A stretch of DNA of 64,000 nt from Hysterangium stoloniferum (taxonomy: Eukaryota; Basidiomycota; Agaricomycetes; Hysterangiales; Hysterangiaceae). Shown in pieces: positions 1 through 11,252 of the stretch (position 1 is the first letter of the stretch; every line of letters begins with the position of its first letter). The position numbers and the translations under genes were made by a program. The stretch lies in contig WHVD01000159.1 in assembly GCA_015178975.1 (NCBI GenBank), positions 62,001 through 126,000 on the forward strand. Direction: 5' to 3'. The notes under the pieces are model-generated. The model was not told the origin of the DNA, did not search any database, and saw only the letters and a list, made by a program, of their open reading frames with translations.

Positions 1-186
1 CAAAATACCTTTCAAGTTCGTCAGTAGTAGATTTGGTGGCTGCTTACATGAGGATGTCAGTTTCTTGCGACCTCTATTTTATCACGATTGGGGATTTGGC
101 GATGAAGGGATAGGAAAAGGTGCTCAAGAATAAATTTCAACAAACCGTACCTTTATTATTAGATAACCACCAGAGACGCCTACCCA

Positions 187-2988
187 ATGCTTATCTCCCA
201 TCACATCAACACCTCCACAATGCAGAATACTTTGCAGAACGCAGAAGTACCACTAGCACGCGCTGGATACACAACCGAGCTTCCCGATAGCTTCCCTATT
301 GGACGGCATAAAGTGCAACCGCGAGTAAACGTGACGGAACTTCAAGCGCACTTGCGCCTGCTTGGGGCGGTTCATAAACTCAAGCAGGACGTGCAAGCCC
401 AACGGGATGGTATCGCGGCGACGGATCCGCACCTCGCCTGGATCGTGTATGTGAATCAAGCCGTTTGTAGGTTCTATGCATGGGCGGCAGCTCCCTGGGA
501 CATGGGCACTCCTGGTTTCAACGAAACGGCTATCCCGCCACTGGATGTGGTGATGGTGTGGCACTCGTACCTTCTTGCAAGTGCATGACTATGATCGTCT
601 CATTTTTACTGAATATTATCTTGTCTCAGAATCCACGAGCATACTATGAGGATAGCATGCGCATGGACTCAACCTATGCCACCAACCTACAAATTATCGA
701 GTAAGGCCTTTGTCCTTTCATCTCAGCCGTCCGAAGACTGAGTTAGATCCTCTATGTAGAACTATGTCATTATCCCTTATTTCGTCTCTGATCGACCCAC
801 AAACCCTCATACCATTTACTCCTTCTGCCGAACGCCAAGAATTTTTCGAGTGCACAACATCCATGCCCTTCACACCGCCTCTCATTATGAACCATTCCGA
901 CACATTATCTCAGCCCATCCCCTGCCCACATTGCCTGGTTCCAAATTACCTGGTAAAATTGGTGGCAGCTGACAACAAAGGCTTTACCCAGTCCAGATTT
1001 GAACATCTTTGCGAGCGGTGCAGAAACCCGTTCACCAAAGAGAGCATCGGTGTCAAGAGATTTGCTTTGGAGCTAGCAAAGAAACGGGCAGGGGTCGTGA
1101 TTCATCTTTCGTAAATGGCATTTCACATCGAACGACAGCGACACTCACCTTCATGATAGCGAAACATTGCTCGATCCGAAGACTGGTGTCGTTGACGTCA
1201 CTGCTGCCGATGGATTCATTAAGAGGCTCTTTGCGGTACGTCCACTCTGTGATCGACCTGCCTCATGTCCAGAACATGACCGAAAGACAGACTTCTGACG
1301 ATCTCTTTAAAATGGATAAATCAATTTTACCGATCGAGATCGCGGAAGAAGCACAGCGACTGGCTACTGGGCTCGGCTACAGTTACAACACACTCTTAAC
1401 CAAGCTCCACTCCTCCGTACGCCCCAAGTTTGTGGACGCTGAGGGAGTCAAACCGCTTCCTAGGTGAGGGACCTCCTTCTAACAAAGATATATTCTTCCG
1501 AGTGCCAACATATCACCAGGATACAGCGCCTTGCTGCCGCATATAGCCATTCAGGGTTGGCATCAATAGATCTGGTTGGTGCAGTCCTCCGCCAACAAGG
1601 TTTCATAGATAAGATGGTTGGCCTTGGATGGACGCAGCCTAATCGCTTTGACCGTGCTGAGGATTTGGCACCCCTTGTTCGTTCGGTGGCGAGATACCAT
1701 GCATTCCTTGATTTGATGGAAGCCACCACTAGCACTTTCTATGTCCCTACTCTGGTGAGCATCTACAAAAGTCATTCGTCCAGATCTCTGATCGCATTCA
1801 CAGGATATTGTAGGTAAAATAACTTCCGAAACACACAGGAATTGACTCCCTGCTTGATAGGACTTATCATGGCATTCTCATCAGCTTAAAGGATCACAGT
1901 ATAGGCGCGATACCATGGCATTCCTTGGGCGTACTCCAAACCACGATGATAGTATCGAGGCAAAGACACTCTCTACCGCCTACGACCTCACTGCGAAGGC
2001 CTGGAGAGATCGTTTTGGGGTGCCATATAATGGATGCGGGCGTGTCCCCAAATACGACCAGAAATCCCGCGTGAGTGGATTCATCACTTCGCTCAGCCCC
2101 ATCGTCTGGGAAGACAAGGGCCCTCCTCCAGCCTTTACTCCCATCGATAATCGCCCAGACCTCATCAGCATAGAAGACGAAGCCGATGGTTTCCATCCCT
2201 GCGAGCATAAAGTGCAGTTTGGAGGTCCCTGGGCGTTAGCAGCTCTAGAGAATTCAAGGGAGCAGAAAGGCGCTGCTGGAGATGCGTGGCGTGCTTTGCT
2301 GGCGAAACAGAATGAGAAGTGGGGAGATCATGATCAGCGGGAGGACCCCTCCGATGGGTATGGGTACTACTACTATCCATACTGGGGTGTCTCGGTGACG
2401 CCTTCGTACGGGTAAGCGCCAACAGCAATCCACATTTGAATTTGTTGGCTAATGATGGATCTCATCTGCTTGGAACACAGACACGGAGGCACAGCCAGCA
2501 CATGTGGTATGGGATGCGGCGCATCTGGTTGTGGTGGATGTAATGGCGGTGGTGTAGATGGGGGTTGTGGTAGTGGTTGCGGTGGTGGCTGTGGTGGTGG
2601 CTGTGGTGGCAGTAAAGCAGACGGAGCTTGTGGTAGTGGCTGTGGTGGTGGCTGTGGTGGTGGATGTAGCGGCAGTAGTGCAGATGGAGCTTGTGGTGGT
2701 TGCGGTGGCGGCTGCGGTGGCGGCTGCGGTGGATGTGGTGATGGTAGTGCCGATGGAGCTTGTGGCAGTGGTTGCGGTGGTGGTTGTGGTGGTGGCTGTG
2801 TGAGTGGTGATCTTACGTCTGACAAAGGGAATTCATTGATTATGCACAACAGGGTTAATGGCGCATCAGCCTTCACTTTTGCGGTAGGATTTCCCTGGGA
2901 TATCGGCTTCTGTAACCATCATCTAGTATTTCATCAATTGATCGGGCACATGCACCACAAGGGCGGCATCTGTGGAACAAATAATTAA
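187..2988 (+). CDS. Glycine/cysteine-rich DUF1399 (GRDP-like) protein, nine exons
   Basis: Exons that keep one frame are 187-576, 630-700, 760-1110, 1160-1235, 1273-1463, 1520-1754, 1804-1809, 1861-2411 and 2481-2988, giving about 792 residues. The family signatures are two W-H-(S/T)-(Y/H) blocks: LDVVMVWHSYLL at the end of exon 1 and DIDLSWHSHQL across exons 7-8. Each is followed by a Tyr/Asp-rich helix, and a CPHC/CERC zinc-like pair lies in exon 3. The last exon is a low-complexity tail of CGGGCGGGC repeats, as in fungal glycine-rich domain proteins. Intron 1 has a GC donor (GCAAGT), and exon 7 is only 6 nt. The biochemical role of DUF1399 proteins is not established; plant members are linked to development and stress. 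A second ATG at 220 is possible. The 3' end could contain one more intron near 2800, so the last 60 residues are least certain. Confidence 0.85.
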
Positions 2989-4339
2989 TTTGTACTAAGA
3001 CTTCAACGATTCAAATAAATTCATGTCTATAGTTTTGACTACTTGCCAGACGCCAAGTAGGTTTCTCTGGATTCAATCCTGTTGTAAATAAGTAAAGTAC
3101 TCGCTGGGCTAGGTCGGCTTTATCTTGGATTGCAGTAGTGCATTGTCATGCCAAAGTCCGAAGAAGTTTTGATGTTCCAAGACTGGGGGGGGTGGCGCGC
3201 GAGCTGCCGGGGGCATTTATGAAATTTGTTGCGGCCCACAACCCCGGTTTTATAAGGGACAGACGAGCAGTTCCCGGAGACTCCCCTCCATCAATTACAA
3301 TATTAACAAACGGAGAGCTAAAATTAATATTAAACCAGTAACATTGCTCGAAGGTGGATCGGTTGCGACGGTGGCACAAAAACACAGTCGCAACAATGGA
3401 TAAATCTAAAGCAGACGTTGGGCAATAAACGAGAGTCCATTTTCACCACAGGAGTCAGGTATGTTATATAGATATAGTGGGCCCTGTATTAACTGAACAT
3501 GGCAATAATACTACCCCTAAGGAAACTAAGGCTGTTCGTTGGTGATTCATTCTTGAACGCCTTCTCCAAGTTCTCTTTTGCTTCACCGTCGAATCCCGAC
3601 TCACATTGTGTGATCTGGAAAGATCTAATCTTTTCGACATTCACCCAGTATGGTCCAGAGCTAGACTTGTGTAATCTCAAGTGGGGTGAGGGTTGATATC
3701 AACTCACTAATTCACGTCATTGTCACATATCGGCCGATCAGTTTACTGTCCGAACGGGCACCGAACAAACACCCAAACGCGGAGGGCGAATGAGTGCTGG
3801 AGCGGGAATCAAAAATTTAACAGTCTTATGGACGAAATTGACGTCATTAATACAAGCCACCCCGAGTGCCTCAAGAGACTGAAAAAAGCACTCTAAAGTT
3901 ACTGGGCATACCCGGGCGACTAGTAGAGGGAAAAGACCGCTGACTTCGAACACGCCGAGAAGGAGAACCAGCCATGCTTCGCACTCCATTGGATCCAGAG
4001 CTTGAACCTCCCGTTTTTAATTCTTCTACCCTTTCCATTGTCACAGCATCTGCCCCTATGTATTATTATGAGGTCAACTATTCGAATAATCATTTTAATG
4101 TAATATATAATCTGGGCACTTATTTGTATCTGTCTGCATTTTTGATAAAATTTGTGCCTTTGTATTTGGCTATATTATGAGATTTATAATAATTTTATGG
4201 CTATATATTTTGAATATTATAAGGAAGTCTCAGTTCAGACAGCGAATGTTACTGCTCAAGTACCAAAATGCTATCCAACAGAGTTGGCTTCTCCCCGCTG
4301 TCTCACAAAGACACTTTTAGTCATGGGGCCCGCTTCTGG
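2989..4339. other. Intergenic, no gene recognised
   Basis: Only short unconnected ORFs occur here, with no family motif. The stretch separates the 3' end of the DUF1399 gene from the 3' end of the F-box remnant on the other strand, so it would hold two convergent terminators. Confidence 0.6.
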
Positions 4340-5812
4340 TTATAGCATGTTAATAAACCACCAAGTGAAACACAAATTATACGGCTGTTCACCTTTGACA
4401 ACAATGATATCGAACATGCCCAGAGAAACGTGTCGGAATTGAATCGGCCAGGACAATTCCTTGTCGGTCAAACCTTGGAAAGAGCCGAACCATTCACCCC
4501 AGATGTTTCCATGGAGGGTAGCATCCACCCTGAAGTGGCGACTTCCCATGAACTTAATCATCCTTAATGGAAAGCGACGGGCACAAGAGCTCTCGGGGAG
4601 TTAATGGTCGAGAAGTCAATATCGTGATGGTCTCGGCATTCACTATACAGTGGTTAAATTCCAATGTTTGGAGTAAGGGGAATTTTGTGTCCCAACTTGA
4701 ATATCCATATACCGTAGTGTCCATTCGCTGTTCGTAACAAAGAAAAAAATGGTTAAACTTTTTGCGTTTGCTGTCTCCGCGCGCAGTGACAACTTTTGGA
4801 TTGGGGGGACGCTCTTTGTACCCAGTACCCATTAGTGCGGAGAGGAACAGCCCAACATCGGATTCCCCCGGATGGCACATGGTTTCAAGCTCTTCGACGC
4901 GTTTGGAACGTTGAGAGCGGAGAGAAATTCGTACGAATCGTACCCGGAGAGCATCTGAATACCGATATAACGCAAAGTAGGGATATATATCCTATTAGGA
5001 ATAAGAAGGCCTTTTGTATCGAGAATATAATAAAGCATAAATTGTAGCCCGCGCAGCTAGATGTTTACCAACGTCGACAAAGTGCTCATGTCCATTAAAC
5101 ACCGCAATTTCCATGACGGCCAAACCGTTTAATTCTCGAATGCGGGTAGGGTCAAGGGTTAGAAATGCGAGTAGATACCGACAGCCGTTCAGCCGCAATA
5201 TCTCGAGTTGTGGCACATTAAATGATCCCCCAGCTTGCGTAAAGCCACTTCCATTGGTTCAGGTAACTTGTCCCACCCTGTGATAGACATCTCTTTCAAG
5301 AATGATGCATGCAGTGGCAGCCTATCCCTTCGAAAGATAGAGATATTCAGTGAACCACGAGGGAAACGCTCCTCTCAACTCTGGGATTCGATGGATATTG
5401 TCGAGGACAATGTCCATATACCTTTTCGCCAGATCTCGCTCCATGGTGATATAAAATGTAAATCTGAATGGGAGCGATACGGAGTAATCAAGCCACATCT
5501 GGAAGATACGGCATTGATCCAATTTAAATCCCTGGCCCATGTTGGCATCCTGCCATAACCGCGGTCTTCCTACAGCTGTTTCGCCCCAATAACGCAAGAC
5601 ACGGAGAAATAGGAGGGGTGCAGCTGCAAATGAATAAACCGAGTGGGCGATGGAAGACAGTAGATGAATATCTCTCCTAGTAGTTCAGGAGGAAGTCGCT
5701 GAATGGGAGTTGGAGATGAACCACGAGAAATCTGGAGTAACGATGAGGCGTCTTCATTCAACGAGCACATTCGAAAAAGGTGGTGATATAGATGGCAAGT
5801 GGTTAAAGCCAA
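4340..5812 (-). pseudogene. F-box/LRR-type gene, probably decayed
   Basis: Reading leftwards from 5812, the sequence encodes an N-terminal F-box core, IQRLPPELLGEIFIYCLP. This is followed by APLLFLRVLRYWGETAVGRPRLW and a WLDYSVSLPF block, the usual order in the large Agaricomycete F-box family (F-box, then CRxWREIA, then RLW, then WLxRSxxLPL). Downstream pieces (about 4995-5216 and 4340-4880) keep leucine-rich LEILRLNGC-like stretches. The F-box and the APLLFLRV block lie in different frames near 5630 with no intron-sized gap. A stop follows SKG at 5322, and later blocks need further frame changes. A functional protein would bind SKP1 through the F-box to form an SCF ubiquitin ligase. The frame breaks favour a pseudogene, but unrecognised introns or sequence error could explain some of them. 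Confidence 0.55.
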
Positions 5813-8313
5813 CAGAGCAGTAACTCACGCCCATCACATGACATACCATCTCATCAAACAAGCAAAGTGTCTTAATATAGCACCCTTCCTACCACCGTCA
5901 CTTCAACCCACTCAAGGTCAAAGACATATTACACAATCGAGCGATAGAGATCCTAATAGTGATTCCAGACGTAAGCCTAAAATCAGTTTTTTTTATTTCC
6001 CCTCCTACAGTGGGGCGTCCGGCTCCGCATTGGCATACTTTCTATTTCGTCCAGCGAGCTCATTAATTACTGTGAGACTCCACGTAGATAATGTGATAAA
6101 TTTTCACTTCCTGTTGGCCTGACTTGAATGACTTTACCTGAAAATTCTTGTCCCCCAGATTCCCGCACCTATAAATCGAGAACTCTAAGAATGAATATCG
6201 GGATGGGGGAGGGGACCAACCGTCGAGTTTCTAGACTCGGTGAAGATTCATATTTGTTCGTCTCCTTGCAAATGTTAAATCCGACCCGCAATAGGAGCGA
6301 TGTAGAATAGTCCAGCCACATGAGGTATATATAGCGTGAATCCGGTGAAAATGTGCACCGTGTGTCCCCACGCTCTGAGTCGTGGAATTCATTTAGCTAT
6401 ATCCCGGAGCTAATGGTGGCAACAGCGGGAGTAGAGACATATGCTTTAACCGCAACATCTGGGGTCACACCATCGCGTCCGGGTTCATGGCGCGAGCGGT
6501 ATTTTACATGTTTTGTTTTCAACACCGCTAGCCAGCAGACCAGGTATGTAAGCTGTTGACTTTTCTGGGATTTCGGGTTAGCGACGGATTGCGAGCATTA
6601 GGGCTCGGGTCGCAGCATTGGGGATTCACCGCGTACTATGGGTTACATAAGGTCTATTTGTACTTATTTAGTCCTTATCCGTTTACAACGAGTACTGCCA
6701 CCTCACTCAGACAAACGGAAAGTTATACAGTCTAGGAACAGCACCACGAAAACTTAACATAAGCCTGGCGACCAAAAACTTGACCTTGGTCCAGTGACGC
6801 TTTTCAAAGTATGCAATACATTGCATGAAGTCTTACGATACATTCATTATCAACAAAACTTCCTTTCTTGGTACCTTGACAGGCTTTTCCTATCGGTCTC
6901 GGTTACCAACCCGGTCATCCTTTCAAGTGGTCGACGGATCAACTCCAAGGAGACGTTGAATTTGCACTTGTCTCTTGCTTCGTTTAAATAGCCAGCTTCT
7001 TGCTATTGGCGATGGGGATTTCATGAAGAGCCCGATGCTATACATTTGGGGCTTTTGAGAATGCTGCAGATGGCTTCTGTCTTGTTGAACTGGATGGTGT
7101 GGATGTGCATGAGGTGATGTAATCATCAGACTAGTTGGTCAATAGGTCCACGCATTCGCCGCAATACAAGACCGGCTTGCATTTAGTTAACTCAAGTATG
7201 TGCAAAGAATGAAGAGCATTGTAGACTTGGCTGTAAATTTCAACATAACCCGGAGCTCCGAACTACTTGAAGGAAGGATCTTCTGCTTAATTTTGCACCT
7301 ATTTTACTTAACGGGCATTAAGCATGGTAAGTAGACGTTAAGTAGTAGGTTTAGTCACTCTTGGATTTTCCTGATAGTCTATGATCAACCCCAAAACATT
7401 ACCTGATTAATGAGCTTCAAGAGAGCAGATACATCGGACGGCAAGTTCCTTAACGGCAATTCAGTGTCTTGGTTGAATTACTGAAGGGATCCAATACAAT
7501 GAGGGAGATTGATGTACGGGCTAAAACGAGCGGCAGAGAGCAACGTCTCGGACAGGGAGAGCCCAGCAAGTCAGAGGGAATGAGAACAAGTGTTAAAAAC
7601 AGAACCCTTTCACGGGTGCCCCCCCCCCCCCCCAGGTTTAACAAAATTATTAAAATATACCTTTCGTCATAATTAGATAAAGAGCGATATAATGAAAAAA
7701 AAAAAAAAAAAAAAATCTTTGAGTGCTTTTCAAATTCTCATAAGGGAATTGGAAAAATCTACGGCAAGTTAGGGCAGCTACATAGATGACCTAGATCGCC
7801 TAGATATAGTTACAATCAGTCTAAGATAGCCGAACCGCGCTAGTAGTGAAACGATACTGGGGTATCGATTGCAGCCCGGCTCTCGGCGTGATCGGACGTG
7901 CAACTTGGATTTTCGCTCCCAGCTTGACTTTGACTGTTGAAACATTGCTTGGTAGAAATATGCAATATGGCATTCTATATAACATTTTCAGATCATATTT
8001 ATCGATTTTAGGCCCTTTCACTGTTTTTACTAAGATGTGTTGATTGGAGAACCACTCGCTCACAGTTTGATCGCTAGTAAATATCGAATATGAAGCCAAG
8101 ATTAATCGTGTCAATGCCATCCGACACGTTTATAATAATTAAACGATTGTAAATACGATACACAATAAATGAGAAACAACGATCTATATGTTACGAATCA
8201 AGTTGCCCAAAGAGACCATGATTAGTACATCCCTTGCGCCACTGCTTTCTATATACCTTCAAATTTTCGGTACAACTACACCAGCGAGATAAATAACCCC
8301 CCGTCCTTCTCCT
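5813..8313. other. 2.5 kb intergenic stretch with homopolymer runs, no gene recognised
   Basis: No ORF here shows a family motif or splice-linked extension. Notable simple sequence is a run of 15 C at 7619-7633 and a run of 21 A at 7695-7715. Nothing else is supportable. Confidence 0.55.
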
Positions 8314-10381
8314 TTACCAGCCCAACAGCTCAAATACAACGGGCGCGCCTTCCGATGCGATCATCCCAATTCCAGCGTAGACAATCATCTTGGTCAACAC
8401 TACAAACAAAAAAAAAAAGCAACACAGGGTCAGAAAGCCGTCCACAGGCCGAATAATGCAGCAGCCATAATAAAAAGCCCAAAAACGCTCACCATCCGCA
8501 TCATAATGCTTCCTCCCAGGCGCCTCATGACCATGCACGCTCTCCCCGCCCCCGCCCCCATTCCCATTACCATTACCAAACGCCAGCCGGTCCTTCTCCA
8601 GGCATCTCCCGTTCCCGTTCCCGTTCCCGTTCCCAAGCCCCCCTCTCAACTTCAGCCCCGACCGCGACGAACGCGTCGTACTCATCCCCGCCGCACTCGG
8701 CAGATCAATCACACTCGGGATAGGAAACATGCCACGCTCGGGCGGGACGTGCTCGTAGTCCGTCGCGGGGGTATAGAAGCGCCGCGTGGGGAGCGTCACG
8801 AGGAGGGCGGCGGAACGGTAGATGGGAGGCAGGATCATGTGTAGGAGGGATTTTGCCGTGAGGCGCCAGGTGAATATTGTGAGGACGCCTGAGGGGTGAG
8901 TGAGTGATGGGTGGCATGGGATGCGAGGTGATTGATATCTTACCGAAGAAGAGCTTGACACTGCAGTAAAAGAGCCAGCTGGGCCAGGTGTCCCATACAG
9001 GGTTGACTCTGATCTCACCGGCCAGAAGGCCAAAGTTGTGTCTGTGCCACTGGCCAATAAGTACGCCAACGATAGACGACACAAACGCGATAGAGTCCTC
9101 AAAGCAAGGGCAGTCATCAACAGGCTGCGGGTGCTGGTTGATCATCACGACCGCTGGATTACCACAAAGTCAGTTTATGAGTTATAGCCAGGGCTGAAAA
9201 AAAAAGAAAAAAAAAACAACTTGCCCATAATCAACAGTATCACGGGCACTACGAGCCAAAGATCAATCTCAGGCCAGGACACGCAAATGCAAAAAAAAGA
9301 AAGAAACGTACGTGACCAGCCAGTATTCGCAATCCACTCTTCCAGCCAATCCTCCATGACCCAGTAAGCCGCCCAGGCGGCCGCCCCCACAATCATGCCG
9401 ACCGTACAGTCCGTAAAGCTATGCATGCCGCAGTACAGGCGGCCGTATATGATGCTGAACACATACCATGCAAGCATGATCTGCACGGTATACAGAGCAG
9501 TGGACGTTATGCCGCCTGTGAGGTAGAAGCGGTAGATGAGGGTATGGATGTACAAGATGATGGATATGGAATTTGTCGAGTGTGTGGAGGGGAAGCCGTA
9601 CTCGAGGTGGTGGTTGCTGATGGCTGGCAAAGCGCGTCAGTTACAGGAAGGAGAGCGATAGGTGGTGCGAGAACGTACTGAGGCGGGTGACGGGCGGGGA
9701 GAAGGGGCGGGGGGAGCACAAGAGATCTTTAATGAAGGACGACCAGTATACACCCATGCCTATCACCGTGACCAGCCTGTGTAGACGAGAGACAGTCAGA
9801 CAATTGATACGCCAAGTGCTGCGAGCTGTTTACCCTCGACCAGTCCTATCATGCCCAAAGAAAAAGAAGGCGGGCAGAAGCGTCATGAAGAACGTGTGTG
9901 TCCCCAGCGTGGAGGTATACACAAAGTACGCATCCAGCCAATCTGTCCGCACCCGCGTCTTGCACACGCGCGCGCGCAAAAAACCTCAGCACAAAAACCC
10001 ACACGACACACATGCACACACGTGTGCCCGCGCTGGCTGGCGGCGGCTCACCTGCATCGCGGCGAGCACCCCGCTCTCCGTTTTCAAGTTCTCCACCAGC
10101 CTCCGCCGTATCGCAACCCTCCACCACGCCAGTGTGGATTCGTAGACATCGTCCGGGAGGATGCCGGCACTGCTCGGCTCATAAGCCACCTCGGCGGGCT
10201 TTTCGCTGACGACTTGCGCCGCGGGTGGTGGTGGTGGGGGGGCCGCCGTGGGCACAGGTGCCGGAAGAGCTGGTGCTGCAGGGGACGGAGAACAGGCTCT
10301 GGTCGAAGGCTCCGAGCCGTGTTCTAAATAAAATTTGCCAGTTTGGCTGGCATAATTGGGCGTTGTTGGCCGTATCTCCAT
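8314..10381 (-). CDS. LCB3: Long-chain-base-1-phosphate phosphatase (PAP2 superfamily), eight exons
   Basis: Exons on the minus strand are 10381-10052, 9958-9834, 9776-9679, 9623-9312, 9248-9225, 9153-8944, 8888-8493 and 8399-8314, giving about 526 residues in one frame. The PAP2 phosphatase motifs are all present in order: KDLLCSPRP (motif 1), YGFPSTHS (motif 2) and GRLYCGMHSFTD (motif 3). The PVDDCPCFEDSIAF block is typical of the fungal sphingoid-base phosphatase branch. Several hydrophobic segments flank the motifs, as expected for an ER membrane enzyme. The enzyme removes phosphate from dihydrosphingosine- and phytosphingosine-1-phosphate and so controls the balance of sphingoid signals. 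The N-terminus is a Pro/Ala-rich extension, and exon 7 encodes a Gly-Asn repeat made of GGGAAC-like hexamers. Intron 5 has a GC donor (GCAAGT). The start at 10381 is the only in-frame ATG that reaches exon 1. Confidence 0.9.
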
Positions 10382-11252
10382 GGGAGTGTGTGTGTGTTAG
10401 GGGGGTCGAAGAAGGGATCGTTTTGGGGGGCGAAGGAGGTCGTCAAACGTACCCAGACGATCAGCTAGTTTTTGACTAAGCGGAAATTCTGTTTATCCCA
10501 TCAAAGTCAAATCAAAGCCTAGACTTATATATAGCCTGGCAGTCGGCTCTCTTTCCTCTGGGGTTACCGATGAACGACTAGAAGGGGTATCGTGGTGGTT
10601 GTTATTGGCTATATGGGTCTTACGGCGGAAGTAATACTGTGCGTCATACACTCCCATCATTTTCATATATATCAGTTGTCATGCGCCACAGTGTCACACT
10701 ATCGGCTGTCACCAGAATTAAAAATGCCTCAGTCCACATCAAAGAAAATAATATCGTGACCATTTATTATCATACAAGGTATTCGAGCGTGGGACGTACG
10801 GGCTTGAGCTGCAAACCGTCGCTGTGACTAAGGCGCGTGACGAGATGCAGCAATGAGGAATCACATACAGCGAAATATAGGCAGGGGGAGATGATTGGAA
10901 ATTTGAATGGACAGGATGAGACTAGGTAGGTAGGAGGACAACAGATAGGATAGTAGGATTTGGAAGTAGGAAGTAGGAAGCAGTAAAACAGCGAATAGTG
11001 CTGAGAGGATAGGTAAGAGAAGGTGGCGCGCGCGCGAGAACATCAGACAAGCAAAGGGGATAGCGAAAGTCGGGAGATGGAGAGGGGGTGAAACGGACAA
11101 AAACCATGTAAGGCAAGGCATAGGAGAAAAAGAACCAAACCCAAGACTAACATTTCAGAACCAAAAACCACCACCACCGCTACTCCAGTGTTTTTTGTCA
11201 TATCCACAGATTCAAACGATGGCACCAGCACCACCGATCCGAATCCACATCT
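10382..11252. other. Intergenic, upstream of the LCB3-like gene and downstream of the bZIP gene
   Basis: This should hold the promoter of the LCB3-like gene and the terminator of the bZIP gene. It has purine-rich stretches and a short GC alternation near 11026. No gene or defined element is visible. Confidence 0.5.

Noticed and set aside
1094-1138. A frameshift in the DUF1399 gene near 1110
   Set aside because: A 49-nt intron (1111-1159) with GTAAAT donor and TAG acceptor restores the frame and matches the size of its other introns.
2373-2876. Proline-rich minus-strand ORF and a valine-rich plus-strand ORF over 2452-2988
   Set aside because: Both are shadow frames of the CGGG repeat exon of the DUF1399 gene.
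7619-7715. Poly(A) run as the tail of a LINE or SINE
   Set aside because: No upstream element body, pol III boxes or target duplication was found around the C and A runs.
9849-10327. Plus-strand ORFs opposite the LCB3-like gene
   Set aside because: They overlap well-supported PAP2 exons and show only low-complexity His/Arg composition.
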